Virus record (IMG/VR): IMGVR_UViG_3300037635_000132
Location: 1-42,799 of that record
Source of the DNA: a virus
Strand: one strand, 5' to 3'
Length of the DNA stretch: 42,799 bases
Shown here: positions 17,433-25,405 of the stretch, in pieces
Layout: every line of letters begins with the position of its first letter
Position numbering within the stretch: position 1 is the first letter of the stretch
The notes under the pieces: model-generated
Seen by the model: only the letters and a program-made list of their open reading frames with translations
Told to the model about the DNA's origin: nothing
Databases searched by the model: none
Made by a program: the position numbers and the translations under genes

Positions 17433-19464
17433 GCCAATTCGGCCCGATCTTAGCTTCTAATAGTAGTGGTACATTCATCTCGACATCATAAGCCTCAGCT
17501 ATGATACGAGTTAGATCTTCGTTCATACTGTGTATGATAGCAATCACATAGTCCTTCTCCTTTGGGTGTATATCTATAACTGCTGAGTCGTGTACAGTAT
17601 TAACCAAGCATGACTGCAAAGGCTTGAGCCTCTCCTCTAACTCCATCAGTACCACGGGTACTACATCACCTGTAGCGAAGCCCTGTACTGGGTAGTTCTT
17701 GATGTTAGTCATGTGGCTTATGCTGCCATTCTCTCTGCGGTGTACGTCAGGAAAGGCATACTGCCTACCACTTACGTTAGTGATCTTTAGTAGGGTAATT
17801 GCTTCCTTGCCTAGTTTCTTATGCCAATTAGCTACGCCCCTGTACTTCTGAGTGAAGTGCTCATAGTAAGCCTTGACAGCTGTACCTCTACCAAACCCTG
17901 TAGCCCCGAAAAGGGGTGCAAACGTGTGTTCCTTTGCTTCCTGTCGGGTGGTAGGCTGACCTGCAAGAGTGATAACCTTAGCAGTGTAAGCATGTACGTC
18001 TACACCATCGTCAATCTCCTGCATGGCTACCTCATCCTGAGCCAGGAACGCTGCCGTTCTAAACTCAAGCTGGGCGAAGTCAGCCTCCATAATATAGCCG
18101 CCCTCCCAGCGAGATACAAACACTTTCTTAACTGGGAAAGTACCGCCACGTGGCATGTTCTGCATGTTAGGGTTACGCCCAGAGAAGCGCCCTGTTTTTG
18201 TAGTCGTTTGAGACAGGTCAACGTGCAGTAGTCCATCAGACTTAGTGAACAAGTCAATACCCTCAACGAAGTTAGAGAGGTAACTACCTACAGCGTTGTG
18301 CCTACGGTAGTTAGTTAGAAACTCTATTGCATCATACTTAGCCTTACTCTTAGCTGTAGCAATGAGTATCTCTAGGTTAGACTTAGACGTAGAGAAACCA
18401 TTAGCACTCACCCAATCCTTGTTAGGCGCAGAGAAACCAAGCCCAGCCAATTGGTTAAGCTGTTTCAAACGATACCCTCTAGCTTCACAGTCCTTGCACT
18501 TGTTAGGTCTTGCATACTTAGTGCCATCCTTCTTGATACGATATGTCTTACCTGTACCCTCACAAGTCTCACACGTATAGGCTTGCGTCTTGAAGATACG
18601 ATCAGTGTTAACATTTACTGTAGACGTGTACTGATCCTTACTGTTAACGTGATCGAATAGCTCTACCCATTCCTTCTTAGTCTTAGGCTTCTTACTGTAG
18701 ATCACATTGGACATCTGCTCTGGTGAGTTGATATTGATAGGCGTATCACCCATAAGCTTACGCACATGCATGTTAAGGCGTGTCTCTAGCTGTACCTTCT
18801 CATCCTCAAACTCTTTTCGTACCTCATCCAGTGCATTACGATCCACCTTGAACCCACGCTGGTACATCTTACACAGGGTAACTGCAACCTTCATGCTTAT
18901 GTCTCGCACCTTTAGCATTGACTGGCTCTCAGGCTTAGCGAAGTCCTCCTCTTGTGCAAGGAACAACTCACGTGTGACATTTAAGTCACACTTTAGGTAG
19001 CCCTGTAGTTCAGCTAGAGGTATCTCATCTGTGTTGTATCCTTTCTTGTAGTAGTCCTTAAGCACATCAGTCTTACGTGATGGTAGGTCACGTACCTCAG
19101 CGCAATACCCTAAGCCTAAGCCCCTAGTGACACCACGCAGTAAAATGTACTCACCAATCATAGTGTCATACACCTCACCATCATACGCAAAGCCTGCCTC
19201 CCACAACCAAGGTAAGTCGTGCCGTGCATTGTGTACAATCAAAAGAGAAGTCTCATCCAGTACAGCCTGTAGTACAAACGCAGCCCCACCGCCTGTGTCC
19301 TTCTTCTCCTTATGATCGAAGGTAAGTATGTGCTCCTCATCAGTCTTGTCTACATTGAGAGTACCCACTTGAACCAAGAAGTTACCTGGCTCCCAAGGGT
19401 CTAGCAAGTTCTTACCCTCTCGTTTAGTAGTGTTGTTCTCTACGTCTAATACTGTTCTCATCAT
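17413..19464 (-). CDS. Family A DNA polymerase with 3'-5' exonuclease and DnaJ-type zinc-finger insert
   Basis: This 683-aa polymerase has an N-terminal DEDD exonuclease (D-x-E near residues 7-9; NARHDLPWLWEAGF). Palm motif A (IMEADFAQLEFR, about 460), O-helix motif B (RQEAKEHTFAPLFG, about 508-521) and motif C (NTVHDSAVIDI, about 620) follow. The residue equivalent to E. coli Pol I 762 is Phe and that at 766 is Phe rather than Tyr. Between exonuclease and palm, at about 297-330, is an insert with CETCEGTG and CKDCEARG, the CxxCxGxG zinc-finger motifs of DnaJ. A DnaJ-like insert is the known hallmark of phage HMO-2011 polymerase. It acts with the separately encoded helicase, primase and SSB. 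Confidence 0.95.
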   Translation of the reverse strand: MMRTVLDVENNTTKREGKNLLDPWEPGNFLVQVGTLNVDKTDEEHILTFDHKEKKDTGGGAAFVLQAVLDETSLLIVHNARHDLPWLWEAGFAYDGEVYDTMIGEYILLRGVTRGLGLGYCAEVRDLPSRKTDVLKDYYKKGYNTDEIPLAELQGYLKCDLNVTRELFLAQEEDFAKPESQSMLKVRDISMKVAVTLCKMYQRGFKVDRNALDEVRKEFEDEKVQLETRLNMHVRKLMGDTPININSPEQMSNVIYSKKPKTKKEWVELFDHVNSKDQYTSTVNVNTDRIFKTQAYTCETCEGTGKTYRIKKDGTKYARPNKCKDCEARGYRLKQLNQLAGLGFSAPNKDWVSANGFSTSKSNLEILIATAKSKAKYDAIEFLTNYRRHNAVGSYLSNFVEGIDLFTKSDGLLHVDLSQTTTKTGRFSGRNPNMQNMPRGGTFPVKKVFVSRWEGGYIMEADFAQLEFRTAAFLAQDEVAMQEIDDGVDVHAYTAKVITLAGQPTTRQEAKEHTFAPLFGATGFGRGTAVKAYYEHFTQKYRGVANWHKKLGKEAITLLKITNVSGRQYAFPDVHRRENGSISHMTNIKNYPVQGFATGDVVPVVLMELEERLKPLQSCLVNTVHDSAVIDIHPKEKDYVIAIIHSMNEDLTRIIAEAYDVEMNVPLLLEAKIGPNWLDTVDV

Positions 19465-19469
19465 CCCTC

Positions 19470-20699
19470 CTAAGCTGTGTACTGTGCTATGTCGCCATCC
19501 AGTTCACAAGTAATACGTCCATGCCACCCACCATCTAGCTTGTTCTTAGCTATAGTTAAGTAGCGTGTCAAGTCCTCTTCTTCATCTACACCCTCGACTT
19601 GGCGGTTCTTAGAGATCAGTACCATCAGGTCTGCCTCTGCTGCCTTGCCTGTCTTACTGCCCTCCATCATAGACATGTTGGGTTGCACTACACCCTCAGC
19701 GTCAGCGCTAAGTTGTGACATCCATATCACTGCACAGTTGTAAATCTTAGCGATGTTACGTGCATGTATAGCTGCATCCTTTAGATACACATCCGACTTA
19801 TCAGAGGTACGGCTAGCGAACTTGTCACCCATGTCTAGTACTACTATGTCAGGCTTGTAGCTCTTAACTACAGCCTCAACCCAAGCCATGTCCTTACCTG
19901 TACTGTCCTTTAGTTGGATCTGCTGCTTGACCTTAGTGTAACGAGACAGGGCCAGTGCTTTGTTCTCAGTGATCTGCTTGATGTTCATACCAGAGGAAGC
20001 TTGGACGTAACGTGCAGCTACACGCACAGCCTTCTCCTCGTTAGTGAGGATCAAACACTTAGCACCCTGATGAGCGAAGCCATTGGGCGATGCAATGAGG
20101 GACGCATGGAAGGTAGTCTTGCCTGTGTTAGGCCGTGCTCCTACCATAACTAAGTGACCTCCACTGATACCCTCGACACGCTCACGTAGACTAGGGATGT
20201 TCATCTTCCATTGTGTCTCTATCTGGATACCCTCAAGTATGGTGTCTAACTCAATGTCCTCGAACTGGATGTTGAGGTTAGGGGTGAAGTCATCCTTGTA
20301 ATCCTCGACTAGCTTGCGTAACTTCTCTAGGTTGTTCTCCTCTCCGTTAACATAGTTAAACCCTAAGTTAGTTACCAACTCACCTACGTGTTGCTGGAAC
20401 AAGCGAGACAGTACCTCAGTAGCAATCTCCTCATGCATAGGTGACTCACCCTCAATGCGCTTAAACAGGTGAGAGTATGCTTCCTTGTTAGCTGTAGTCA
20501 TTGTGCGGTTAGCTGTAAAGAACAGCGCCTCTAGTTCAGAGGGTGTGATGCTCTTGTCGTACAACACCATAGCCTGATCAAGAGCCTGCTTAATCTTACG
20601 CATGTCCTTGGTGAACAGTGCATCAGGGCAACGCATACCCTTGTGATTATCGTAGAACTCTTTGTCCATTAGGTTACGTAGTAGTGCAGTCTCTGTCAT
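19470..20699 (-). CDS. DnaB/gp4-type replicative helicase
   Basis: A RecA-fold hexameric helicase of 409 aa from ATG 20699, which has an AGAGGA SD; an upstream in-frame ATG at 20723 lies inside the preceding gene. Walker A is VGARPNTGKTTFHASL, Walker B is DIVVLDMGDKF, and CAVIWMSQLSADAEGV plus KAAEADLMVLISKNR are the later core motifs. No primase domain is fused; primase is a separate gene at 22701. The N-terminal helical domain spans about the first 150 residues. The polymerase starts six bases after its stop. Confidence 0.92.
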   Translation of the reverse strand: MTETALLRNLMDKEFYDNHKGMRCPDALFTKDMRKIKQALDQAMVLYDKSITPSELEALFFTANRTMTTANKEAYSHLFKRIEGESPMHEEIATEVLSRLFQQHVGELVTNLGFNYVNGEENNLEKLRKLVEDYKDDFTPNLNIQFEDIELDTILEGIQIETQWKMNIPSLRERVEGISGGHLVMVGARPNTGKTTFHASLIASPNGFAHQGAKCLILTNEEKAVRVAARYVQASSGMNIKQITENKALALSRYTKVKQQIQLKDSTGKDMAWVEAVVKSYKPDIVVLDMGDKFASRTSDKSDVYLKDAAIHARNIAKIYNCAVIWMSQLSADAEGVVQPNMSMMEGSKTGKAAEADLMVLISKNRQVEGVDEEEDLTRYLTIAKNKLDGGWHGRITCELDGDIAQYTA

Positions 20700-20700
20700 A

Positions 20701-20886
20701 TTAATCGTCCTCTCTTGATCCATAACGAAGTAACTCGTATATAGATACGATAGCTGCCAAGGGCCAACCCAATGAGAACCATATGTGTGCGTTAGGTCTT
20801 TGGGGATCAGCTGGATCTGTTACGTTAAGCATAAGGATAGCACCCAATGCATACATAGTAGCTGCTCCGTAAATGTACTCTATCAT
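20701..20886 (-). CDS. Small two-TM membrane protein
   Basis: This 61-aa protein has two hydrophobic segments (YGAATMYALGAILMLNV and IWFSLGWPLAAIVSIYELL) separated by a short polar loop with DPADPQRPN. It overlaps the preceding gene by ATGA, and its stop lies just before the helicase start. The family is unknown. As an early gene it may alter the host membrane or exclude other phages; this is speculation. Confidence 0.75.
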   Translation of the reverse strand: MIEYIYGAATMYALGAILMLNVTDPADPQRPNAHIWFSLGWPLAAIVSIYELLRYGSREDD

Positions 20887-21125
20887 CGTGTTCCCTTTAT
20901 AGGTTGTAGCTTAAACATACCTTCTGTCTGATCTAGTGAGGTAATTAAGTCTAGTAATTGTTGATACGATATTACGATAAGCTGATAGCTCTTGTATGAT
21001 TCGTCATACTGCCTGAGGTATACCGTACCCTCATCAGCAAGCACCACCTCCAAGTCCTCATACTCATCATGCTCATCTATACTAGTAACGATAGCAATGT
21101 CATGCTCAAACTCAACGCTGTACAT
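20883..21125 (-). CDS. Hypothetical acidic protein (80 aa)
   Basis: This 80-aa protein is rich in Asp, Glu and Tyr (DEHDEYEDLEVVLADEG), with a predicted beta-rich N-terminal half and a helical C-terminal half (SYQQLLDLITSLDQTEG). No family is recognised. It is translationally coupled on both sides: its first 14 nt overlap the 42-aa gene upstream, and its stop overlaps the next ATG. Confidence 0.75.
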   Translation of the reverse strand: MYSVEFEHDIAIVTSIDEHDEYEDLEVVLADEGTVYLRQYDESYKSYQLIVISYQQLLDLITSLDQTEGMFKLQPIKGTR

Positions 21126-21240
21126 TTAACTCCCCATCTACTAGGATATTAACGTGTGCTACGTTACCCTCAACACGAGTGATAACATACTCTAGCCCAG
21201 CCTTAGTGAGTAACAATCTTAGTTGACCTACAGGTATCAT
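21112..21240 (-). CDS. Small hypothetical protein (42 aa)
   Basis: An ATG at 21240 is preceded by a strong GAGGAG SD and overlaps the stop of the DUF3310 gene as ATGA. The frame ends in TGA at 21114-21112, inside the next gene. The product (MIPVGQLRLLLTKAGLEYVI...) looks like a small alpha-beta protein. It fills an otherwise empty gap in a fully packed operon, which is the main support. Confidence 0.7.
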   Translation of the reverse strand: MIPVGQLRLLLTKAGLEYVITRVEGNVAHVNILVDGELNVQR

Positions 21241-21602
21241 AACTTCTCCTCTCCGTTTAGTTGGTTGATACGCATCTGACAATAGCGTTGGACTTTCTCC
21301 AAGTCAATGATCTCGCTTTCCACCTGCGTCTTACCCTCGTACATCTTGTAGCCTGCACGACTGGCGTACTTAATAATGTTGCCACGCCAGAAGTCAAAGC
21401 CATTACGCATGATGTACGTGATAGGCTCAATGTCCCACCGTGCATAGTGCTTAGGCTCATTCACGATGTCTGATGTATGTTCTGCTAATACTGTGTCACT
21501 AAACTCGTGATCTCTCATTACGCTATCCTTGTGTGCTTGCTCTTCTGCTAGTAGCCTATTCCATTCACTCTTTATCATTGCTCTTACCATTCTTTGCGTC
21601 AC
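21237..21602 (-). CDS. DUF3310 family protein
   Basis: This protein is up to 121 aa. The C-terminal part carries the DUF3310 pattern: DIVNEPKHYARWDIEPITYI, then FDFWRGNIIKYASRAGYK and EIIDLEKVQRYCQMRI. DUF3310 proteins are frequent in phage replication regions, sometimes fused to nucleotide kinases. Their role is unknown. The furthest upstream start is GTG at 21602; ATG codons at 21590 and 21578 in the same frame are alternatives and none has a clear SD. It overlaps the 40-aa gene upstream. Confidence 0.85.
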   Translation of the reverse strand: MTQRMVRAMIKSEWNRLLAEEQAHKDSVMRDHEFSDTVLAEHTSDIVNEPKHYARWDIEPITYIMRNGFDFWRGNIIKYASRAGYKMYEGKTQVESEIIDLEKVQRYCQMRINQLNGEEKL

Positions 21603-21687
21603 GTTCCTGTGCAGCCTTACGTTCTTCAGGTGTCATAGGTCTAATGTCTGTGAAGTCTGCCTCTAAGGGCCACTCATTGTCTGTCAC
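21565..21687 (-). CDS. Possible small protein with GTG start (40 aa)
   Basis: GTG at 21687 is preceded by GAGGAG, ten bases upstream, inside the end of the previous gene, and the frame runs to TGA at 21567-21565. The product begins [25 protein letters not shown] and ends in a charged helix. The [10 protein letters not shown] segment is a common start of small phage proteins, so translation from the internal ATG (23 aa) is also possible. It fills a gap in the operon. Confidence 0.5.
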   Translation of the reverse strand: MTDNEWPLEADFTDIRPMTPEERKAAQERDAKNGKSNDKE

Positions 21688-21886
21688 GGCATATCTCCTC
21701 GTACTTAAAGAACAACTGTTCAAACTTCCACTCGTATAGTTGCTGCATACCCATCAAGGAGTTCATCATCTCGTCATGCGTAGGCTCACGCTCACCATCA
21801 CCTATCTGTTTGAACACTGTCTCAAGGTCATTACATACACGCCAACAGTCCAAGATCATTGGCTCTAAGTCATACAGTTTAGTCAT
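21674..21886 (-). CDS. Hypothetical helical protein (70 aa)
   Basis: I start it at ATG 21886, which has GGAGG six bases upstream; an ATG at 21892 is too close to that SD. The protein is helical ([20 protein letters not shown]...[21 protein letters not shown]) with three cysteines and an acidic, aromatic C-terminus. I do not recognise the family. It overlaps the end of thyX by 8 nt and is probably co-translated with it. Confidence 0.75.
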   Translation of the reverse strand: MTKLYDLEPMILDCWRVCNDLETVFKQIGDGEREPTHDEMMNSLMGMQQLYEWKFEQLFFKYEEICRDRQ

Positions 21887-22532
21887 CACCATCCTCCGTC
21901 AGTGCATCCCAAGATACAGGGAACAACTCAGACATTGTATTACTAATGTTATCTGCGACTAACCTTGTCTCGTATTGTGTGTCACTGGCACAACGTAAGC
22001 GACACATGTCAGCGAAGGCATCAAGACTACCTGACCAGTACCACTCAGTCATAGTAGACTGTGGCAGTACCATACGTGCTTGCTCAGGGGCTACACCCTC
22101 AAACAGTAAAGTCTTGTAGGTAGAAAGCTGCCTGTGCCACTGTACCTCTTGATCTAATACTACATTTACAACACCGTCACTACCCTGCTTCTTGTCGGCA
22201 CTGCGTCCACGCCACACTGAAGGCTCATAGAACTCAGGCTCATCATCGACATACCTACGGCTTATCTCATTCCAGCGTAGGAACTTATGCTTGACTAGCT
22301 GCCGTGCCACGAAGATCGGAGCCTTAACGTGGAAGCTGGCAAAGCAGTGACCAAAGGGGCTGATGTGCTTGTGCTTGGCGAGGTAACGTATCAGCTTATC
22401 GTCTTTCTTCTTTAGCTTTGGTGGCCCCCACGGATCGTCTTCCATCTCGCTGGTCTTGCCAAAGGATACACGGGCAGCGTTAGCTACAGTTAAGTCACTA
22501 CCCATGTGGTCAATATAGGTTGCTCTAATCAT
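21879..22532 (-). CDS. thyX: FAD-dependent thymidylate synthase ThyX
   Basis: This 217-aa protein matches ThyX in length and plan: [23 protein letters not shown], then the signature region [15 protein letters not shown]. The usual RHRxxSxNxxSxR signature appears here as [13 protein letters not shown], so the first Arg is Lys and the Ser is replaced, while Asn, Glu, Ser and the final Arg remain. [23 protein letters not shown] and the distal Arg region close the fold. It makes dTMP from dUMP with a flavin and folate. Together with the ribonucleotide reductase it raises dTTP supply. Confidence 0.92.
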   Translation of the reverse strand: MIRATYIDHMGSDLTVANAARVSFGKTSEMEDDPWGPPKLKKKDDKLIRYLAKHKHISPFGHCFASFHVKAPIFVARQLVKHKFLRWNEISRRYVDDEPEFYEPSVWRGRSADKKQGSDGVVNVVLDQEVQWHRQLSTYKTLLFEGVAPEQARMVLPQSTMTEWYWSGSLDAFADMCRLRCASDTQYETRLVADNISNTMSELFPVSWDALTEDGDD

Positions 22533-22704
22533 CTACCTGTACCCCAATACATTCTACTGTTTCATTCTTATCGTTGACCATAACTGCTGCATCTCTGAGT
22601 GCAGTAGCACAGAAGGTCTCGTTCTCATATGTACCTAAGTGGTAATACTCTATGCCCATCTCAGGTACAAAGACAAACCATACTAGTAACCATATTGTGT
22701 TCAT
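22525..22704 (-). CDS. Small protein with signal-like N-terminus (59 aa)
   Basis: ATG 22704 overlaps the primase stop as ATGA, and the frame ends in TAG 22527-22525, 8 nt inside thyX. The product starts MNTIWLLVWFVFVPEMG, a hydrophobic leader or anchor. A polar part with two cysteines (ENETFCATALRDAAVM and ETVECIGVQ) follows. The two-cysteine layout resembles the 62-aa protein at 31811-31999. The function is unknown; export or membrane attachment is inferred. Confidence 0.75.
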   Translation of the reverse strand: MNTIWLLVWFVFVPEMGIEYYHLGTYENETFCATALRDAAVMVNDKNETVECIGVQVDD

Positions 22705-23489
22705 AGTACCATCTCCTTAAGTCTAATTATATCCTCTTGTACACCATACTTGATGTCATCGTCAAGTAGTAAAGCCTTGGTGGGTAAGCCTGTCCAAAGC
22801 TCTACCTCTCGTTTGTATTGCAAGGTCTTGTGTACTGCGTCCCTGTCTAACGCTACGATCACCTTACTGAATTGTCCTAGCTGTTGCATAATTGTCACAC
22901 CTATAGATGTACCAAGGATAGCAAACCCTACTGCGCTGGGCATAAAGTGTGATACTTTTATCGCACTGATGACATCCTCAACTACCACAGCCACATCAGC
23001 CTTGGAGTTGGTACGCTTAGTGAAGTAGTCAGCCTTGCCACTGTAGCGATACCACTTAGGTATAGCACCATCAAGCGCACGGCCTACAGCATCAATGAGT
23101 TTACCCTTGTAGTGTATAGGAAACACTGCCCGTCTATCCTTCACATCGTACATCAAACCCTCATGTTGCAGGTCATACTTAGCGATAAAGCTCTGTAACA
23201 AAACGTGATCTGAGGTAGGCTGCACTACATATTCTGGATAAACTAGTGCTTGTATCTCTTTGTTCTTACTAGGTTCTGTCTTACTCATGCGTAACTTAAT
23301 CTCTGCAGCTGTCATGTTAGTACTGTATGCGCCACGCAAACCACAGCTTAGCTTGAAGCAGTTGTACACGTAGTCACCGCCATCCTTGAAGCACGAGAAG
23401 GTGTTACGTGAGCGGCACGATGGGCAGTCCATACGCACTGAGTCACCGTCACCTATGTCTAGTCCATCTAGGTAATCACGTATGTTCAT
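22701..23489 (-). CDS. DNA primase (zinc-ribbon plus TOPRIM)
   Basis: This 262-aa protein has a T7 gp4-like primase layout without a helicase domain. The N-terminal zinc ribbon has C-x2-C at MDCPSCRSRN and later cysteines in YNCFKLSCGLRG. The RNA polymerase/TOPRIM core has VVVVEDVISAIK (catalytic Glu) and VIVALDRDAV (D-x-D). It lays RNA primers for lagging-strand synthesis by the polymerase at 17413 and must act with the separately encoded helicase. Its start overlaps the HNH gene by 14 nt. Confidence 0.9.
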   Translation of the reverse strand: MNIRDYLDGLDIGDGDSVRMDCPSCRSRNTFSCFKDGGDYVYNCFKLSCGLRGAYSTNMTAAEIKLRMSKTEPSKNKEIQALVYPEYVVQPTSDHVLLQSFIAKYDLQHEGLMYDVKDRRAVFPIHYKGKLIDAVGRALDGAIPKWYRYSGKADYFTKRTNSKADVAVVVEDVISAIKVSHFMPSAVGFAILGTSIGVTIMQQLGQFSKVIVALDRDAVHKTLQYKREVELWTGLPTKALLLDDDIKYGVQEDIIRLKEMVL

Positions 23490-23982
23490 ATGCTAACCTC
23501 TCCTCCTCAAGAGACTTCTGTATATTACGCTTGACCTCAGGGTCAACAGTAGCCCACTTCTTTCTATTCTCAGTAGCTGTGAGTATCTGCATGTTACCGC
23601 TCCAGTGTGGACCACCATCCGCTAAGGGCCACATATGATCTACTTGATGTGGTACACCTGTGATTACTGACATCAAACCCTTTAGTTTAAATATGTCTTT
23701 GATCCTCTTCTCTTCTACAGTACACCCCCGTAGAAATAGAGGTATCTGTTTTTTAGTTTTACCTTTGTACATAGTATCATATGCACGGCGATAGTCTTTG
23801 TTACGGCTCTTCCAGTCATTACATCTAGCCTTGAATACTTCTAGGTTCTCTTCACGTTTAGTAGCGTCATACACTTTATTGCATGGCTTACAGTAGGACT
23901 TTCTACCGTCAACCTTGTTCTGTTTACGCTTAAAGAAATCCGTCAGAGGTTTCTCTACTCTACATATGCTACAGGTTTTCAT
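23476..23982 (-). CDS. HNH endonuclease with N-terminal zinc ribbon
   Basis: In this 168-aa protein an N-terminal zinc ribbon (CSICRVEKPLTDFFKRK...YCKPCN) is followed by a basic linker. A C-terminal HNH core (QVDHMWPLADGGPHWSGNMQIL...NRKK) contains the His-Asp-His metal site and the Asn. It may be a homing-type nuclease or a DNA-processing enzyme. Its integration into the operon with overlaps at both ends favours a functional phage gene. Substrate unknown. Confidence 0.88.
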   Translation of the reverse strand: MKTCSICRVEKPLTDFFKRKQNKVDGRKSYCKPCNKVYDATKREENLEVFKARCNDWKSRNKDYRRAYDTMYKGKTKKQIPLFLRGCTVEEKRIKDIFKLKGLMSVITGVPHQVDHMWPLADGGPHWSGNMQILTATENRKKWATVDPEVKRNIQKSLEEERLAYEHT

Positions 23983-24902
23983 TAGTTACCCTTCCTCTTT
24001 GATAGTGCAGCTGATGCACCACTGAATGTATTGACTAGGTAAGGCTTAACACTGTTAGGGTTCTGGTGTCCACTTACCTGCATGATACCTACAAGATCCA
24101 CCCCTGCCTCAGCCATCTCAGTGATAGCAGTACGGCGTAGGTCTCTAGCTTGTAGCTTAGGGTCAAGGCCAGCCTTAGCTTTTATGTTGTTGACCTGTGT
24201 GTGTATCTCAATGGCAGTGTAAGGGCTGTACCCACTGTGGTTAGGCTTGACCCGTGGTGCTACATAAGCCTGGAAGCCAAAGTCTACACGCTGTGCCTCA
24301 AGCATAGCTAACAGTTCATCTGGTATGGGTAGGTGTACCTCAGCGCCACGCTTAGACTGTGTGATGTCAACACGCTGTGCATCAAAGTCAATGTCCTCCC
24401 ACTTGAGTAGGCGCATGTCACCTATGCGTTGACCCCACTCGTATGCCATGTGTAGTATCAAGCCTATGCTACGCCAGCGCCACTCAGAGTATGCCGTAGT
24501 AAGGAAAGACTTGACGTCATCCTTGGCCCACTTAACTCTGCGAGGCTTCTCTGTCTTACGCTGTAGCTGTGACACAGGGTTAGCCAGTATAGCTTCGTGA
24601 CGTATAGCTGTGTTGAGTACGATGCTCAGGCATGTAGCCATATAGTTAGCCGCAGATGGGCCATTGTTATCAGTCCACCTATCGTAGGCATACGTTACGT
24701 GCTTGAACCTGATGTCAGACAGCTTGATGTTACCTAACTCAGCGCCGTTCTGTACCTTGGTAGAACACACACGCTGTAGTGTACTGTCATACTTAGCCTG
24801 TACTGCACCCGATAGTTGAGCGAACTTAGAACTACGGGTGTACTGCGACACAGCATCACGTAGCTTAGTGTTAGGCTTAAGGTCTACCTTGTTGTGTCGC
24901 AT
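23982..24902 (-). CDS. int: Tyrosine recombinase/integrase
   Basis: This protein has 306 aa from ATG 24902, placed nine bases after AGGAG; ATG 24911 lies directly on the SD. The N-terminal part is a core-binding SAM-like domain (SSKFAQLSGAVQAKYDSTLQRV). The catalytic part shows Arg I in YEWGQRIGDMRLLKWEDIDF, Lys in the beta hairpin (ITQSKRGAEVHLPI), box II as RDLRRT, SGHQNPNSVKPY and the nucleophile Tyr in KPYLVN. The first residue of the HxxR box is Arg rather than His. An integrase suggests the phage can lysogenise or resolve genome multimers. No attP core was identified. Confidence 0.88.
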   Translation of the reverse strand: MRHNKVDLKPNTKLRDAVSQYTRSSKFAQLSGAVQAKYDSTLQRVCSTKVQNGAELGNIKLSDIRFKHVTYAYDRWTDNNGPSAANYMATCLSIVLNTAIRHEAILANPVSQLQRKTEKPRRVKWAKDDVKSFLTTAYSEWRWRSIGLILHMAYEWGQRIGDMRLLKWEDIDFDAQRVDITQSKRGAEVHLPIPDELLAMLEAQRVDFGFQAYVAPRVKPNHSGYSPYTAIEIHTQVNNIKAKAGLDPKLQARDLRRTAITEMAEAGVDLVGIMQVSGHQNPNSVKPYLVNTFSGASAALSKRKGN

Positions 24903-24907
24903 TACAA

Positions 24908-25078
24908 TCATCTCCTACCTCTCCAATCTATCCAGAGTTTAACACTATGACAATCTCCGTAGATAAAGTCAAGTAGCCAAACCAAGTTTAACTTATTATC
25001 ACGCATCCTCTGTAGGTTTCTTGCTGCGATTGTCTGGTAACTGTGGCCTCCTAGCAACACGTTCACTAGGATGCTCAT
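24908..25078 (-). CDS. Small LLGG-motif protein (56 aa)
   Basis: The frame begins at ATG 25147 (79 aa), but the recognisable part starts at the internal ATG 25078: MSILVNVLLGGHSYQTIAAR...LVWLLDFIYGDCHS. Small proteins with an N-terminal ALLGG/VLLGG followed by a Q/E-T-(I/L)-S/A-A/S-R motif and a late (G/D)-x-C-H are widespread in proteobacterial phages. The stop TGA overlaps the integrase ATG at 24911. Upstream of 25078 the same DNA is read in another frame by the 50-aa gene. Function unknown. Confidence 0.65.
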   Translation of the reverse strand: MSILVNVLLGGHSYQTIAARNLQRMRDNKLNLVWLLDFIYGDCHSVKLWIDWRGRR

Positions 25079-25151
25079 CGCCAGTGTCACTCGACACAGG
25101 TAGTTTACCAACCCAACCCGTGACATCATCATGCGGATCTTCCTCATTCAT
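24999..25151 (-). CDS. Small acidic/hydrophilic protein (50 aa)
   Basis: ATG 25151 has AGGAG eight bases upstream and overlaps the stop of the 16-codon frame before it as ATGA. The frame reads MNEEDPHDDVTGWVGKLPVS... and ends in KKPTEDA at 25001-24999. It overlaps the LLGG protein gene by about 80 nt in a different frame. The good SD and coupling support translation, but the low-complexity polar sequence makes it less certain. Confidence 0.5.
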   Translation of the reverse strand: MNEEDPHDDVTGWVGKLPVSSDTGDEHPSERVARRPQLPDNRSKKPTEDA

Positions 25152-25198
25152 AATACTCCTGTCCCAACTCCAACAACTACAAGCGCAATTACTATCAT
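25148..25198 (-). CDS. Possible hydrophobic microprotein (16 aa)
   Basis: The frame from ATG 25198 to TGA 25150-25148 encodes MIVIALVVVGVGTGVL, a single hydrophobic helix, with AAAGGTG about five bases upstream. It sits exactly between two genes and overlaps the next ATG. Such tiny TM peptides exist in phages, but the frame could also serve only as a coupling leader. Confidence 0.35.
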   Translation of the reverse strand: MIVIALVVVGVGTGVL

Positions 25199-25208
25199 AG
25201 CTGCACCT

Positions 25209-25403
25209 TTAAAAACGTGGAACATATAGATCCCCCTCTGCTTTGAGTGCGTCAATGTGGCGTAGCTCTTCACGGTGGAAGTCAGCCATCAAGTACTCAC
25301 CCTCCCACTCATAGTCATCCACTGCCTTAGACACACGGTTATACTCCTCATTGATAGGGAGCAAGTGCTCTGCAATGAATAGGTCTCGTTCTTCCTGGGT
25401 CAT
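25209..25403 (-). CDS. Hypothetical acidic helical protein (64 aa)
   Basis: I use ATG 25403, which has AAAGGAG seven bases upstream; the longer frame from 25430 would run into the preceding gene. The product MTQEERDLFIAEHLLPINEEY... is helical and acidic and ends in DLYVPRF. No family is recognised. It sits directly behind the 90-aa gene. Confidence 0.75.
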   Translation of the reverse strand: MTQEERDLFIAEHLLPINEEYNRVSKAVDDYEWEGEYLMADFHREELRHIDALKAEGDLYVPRF

Positions 25404-25405
25404 AG

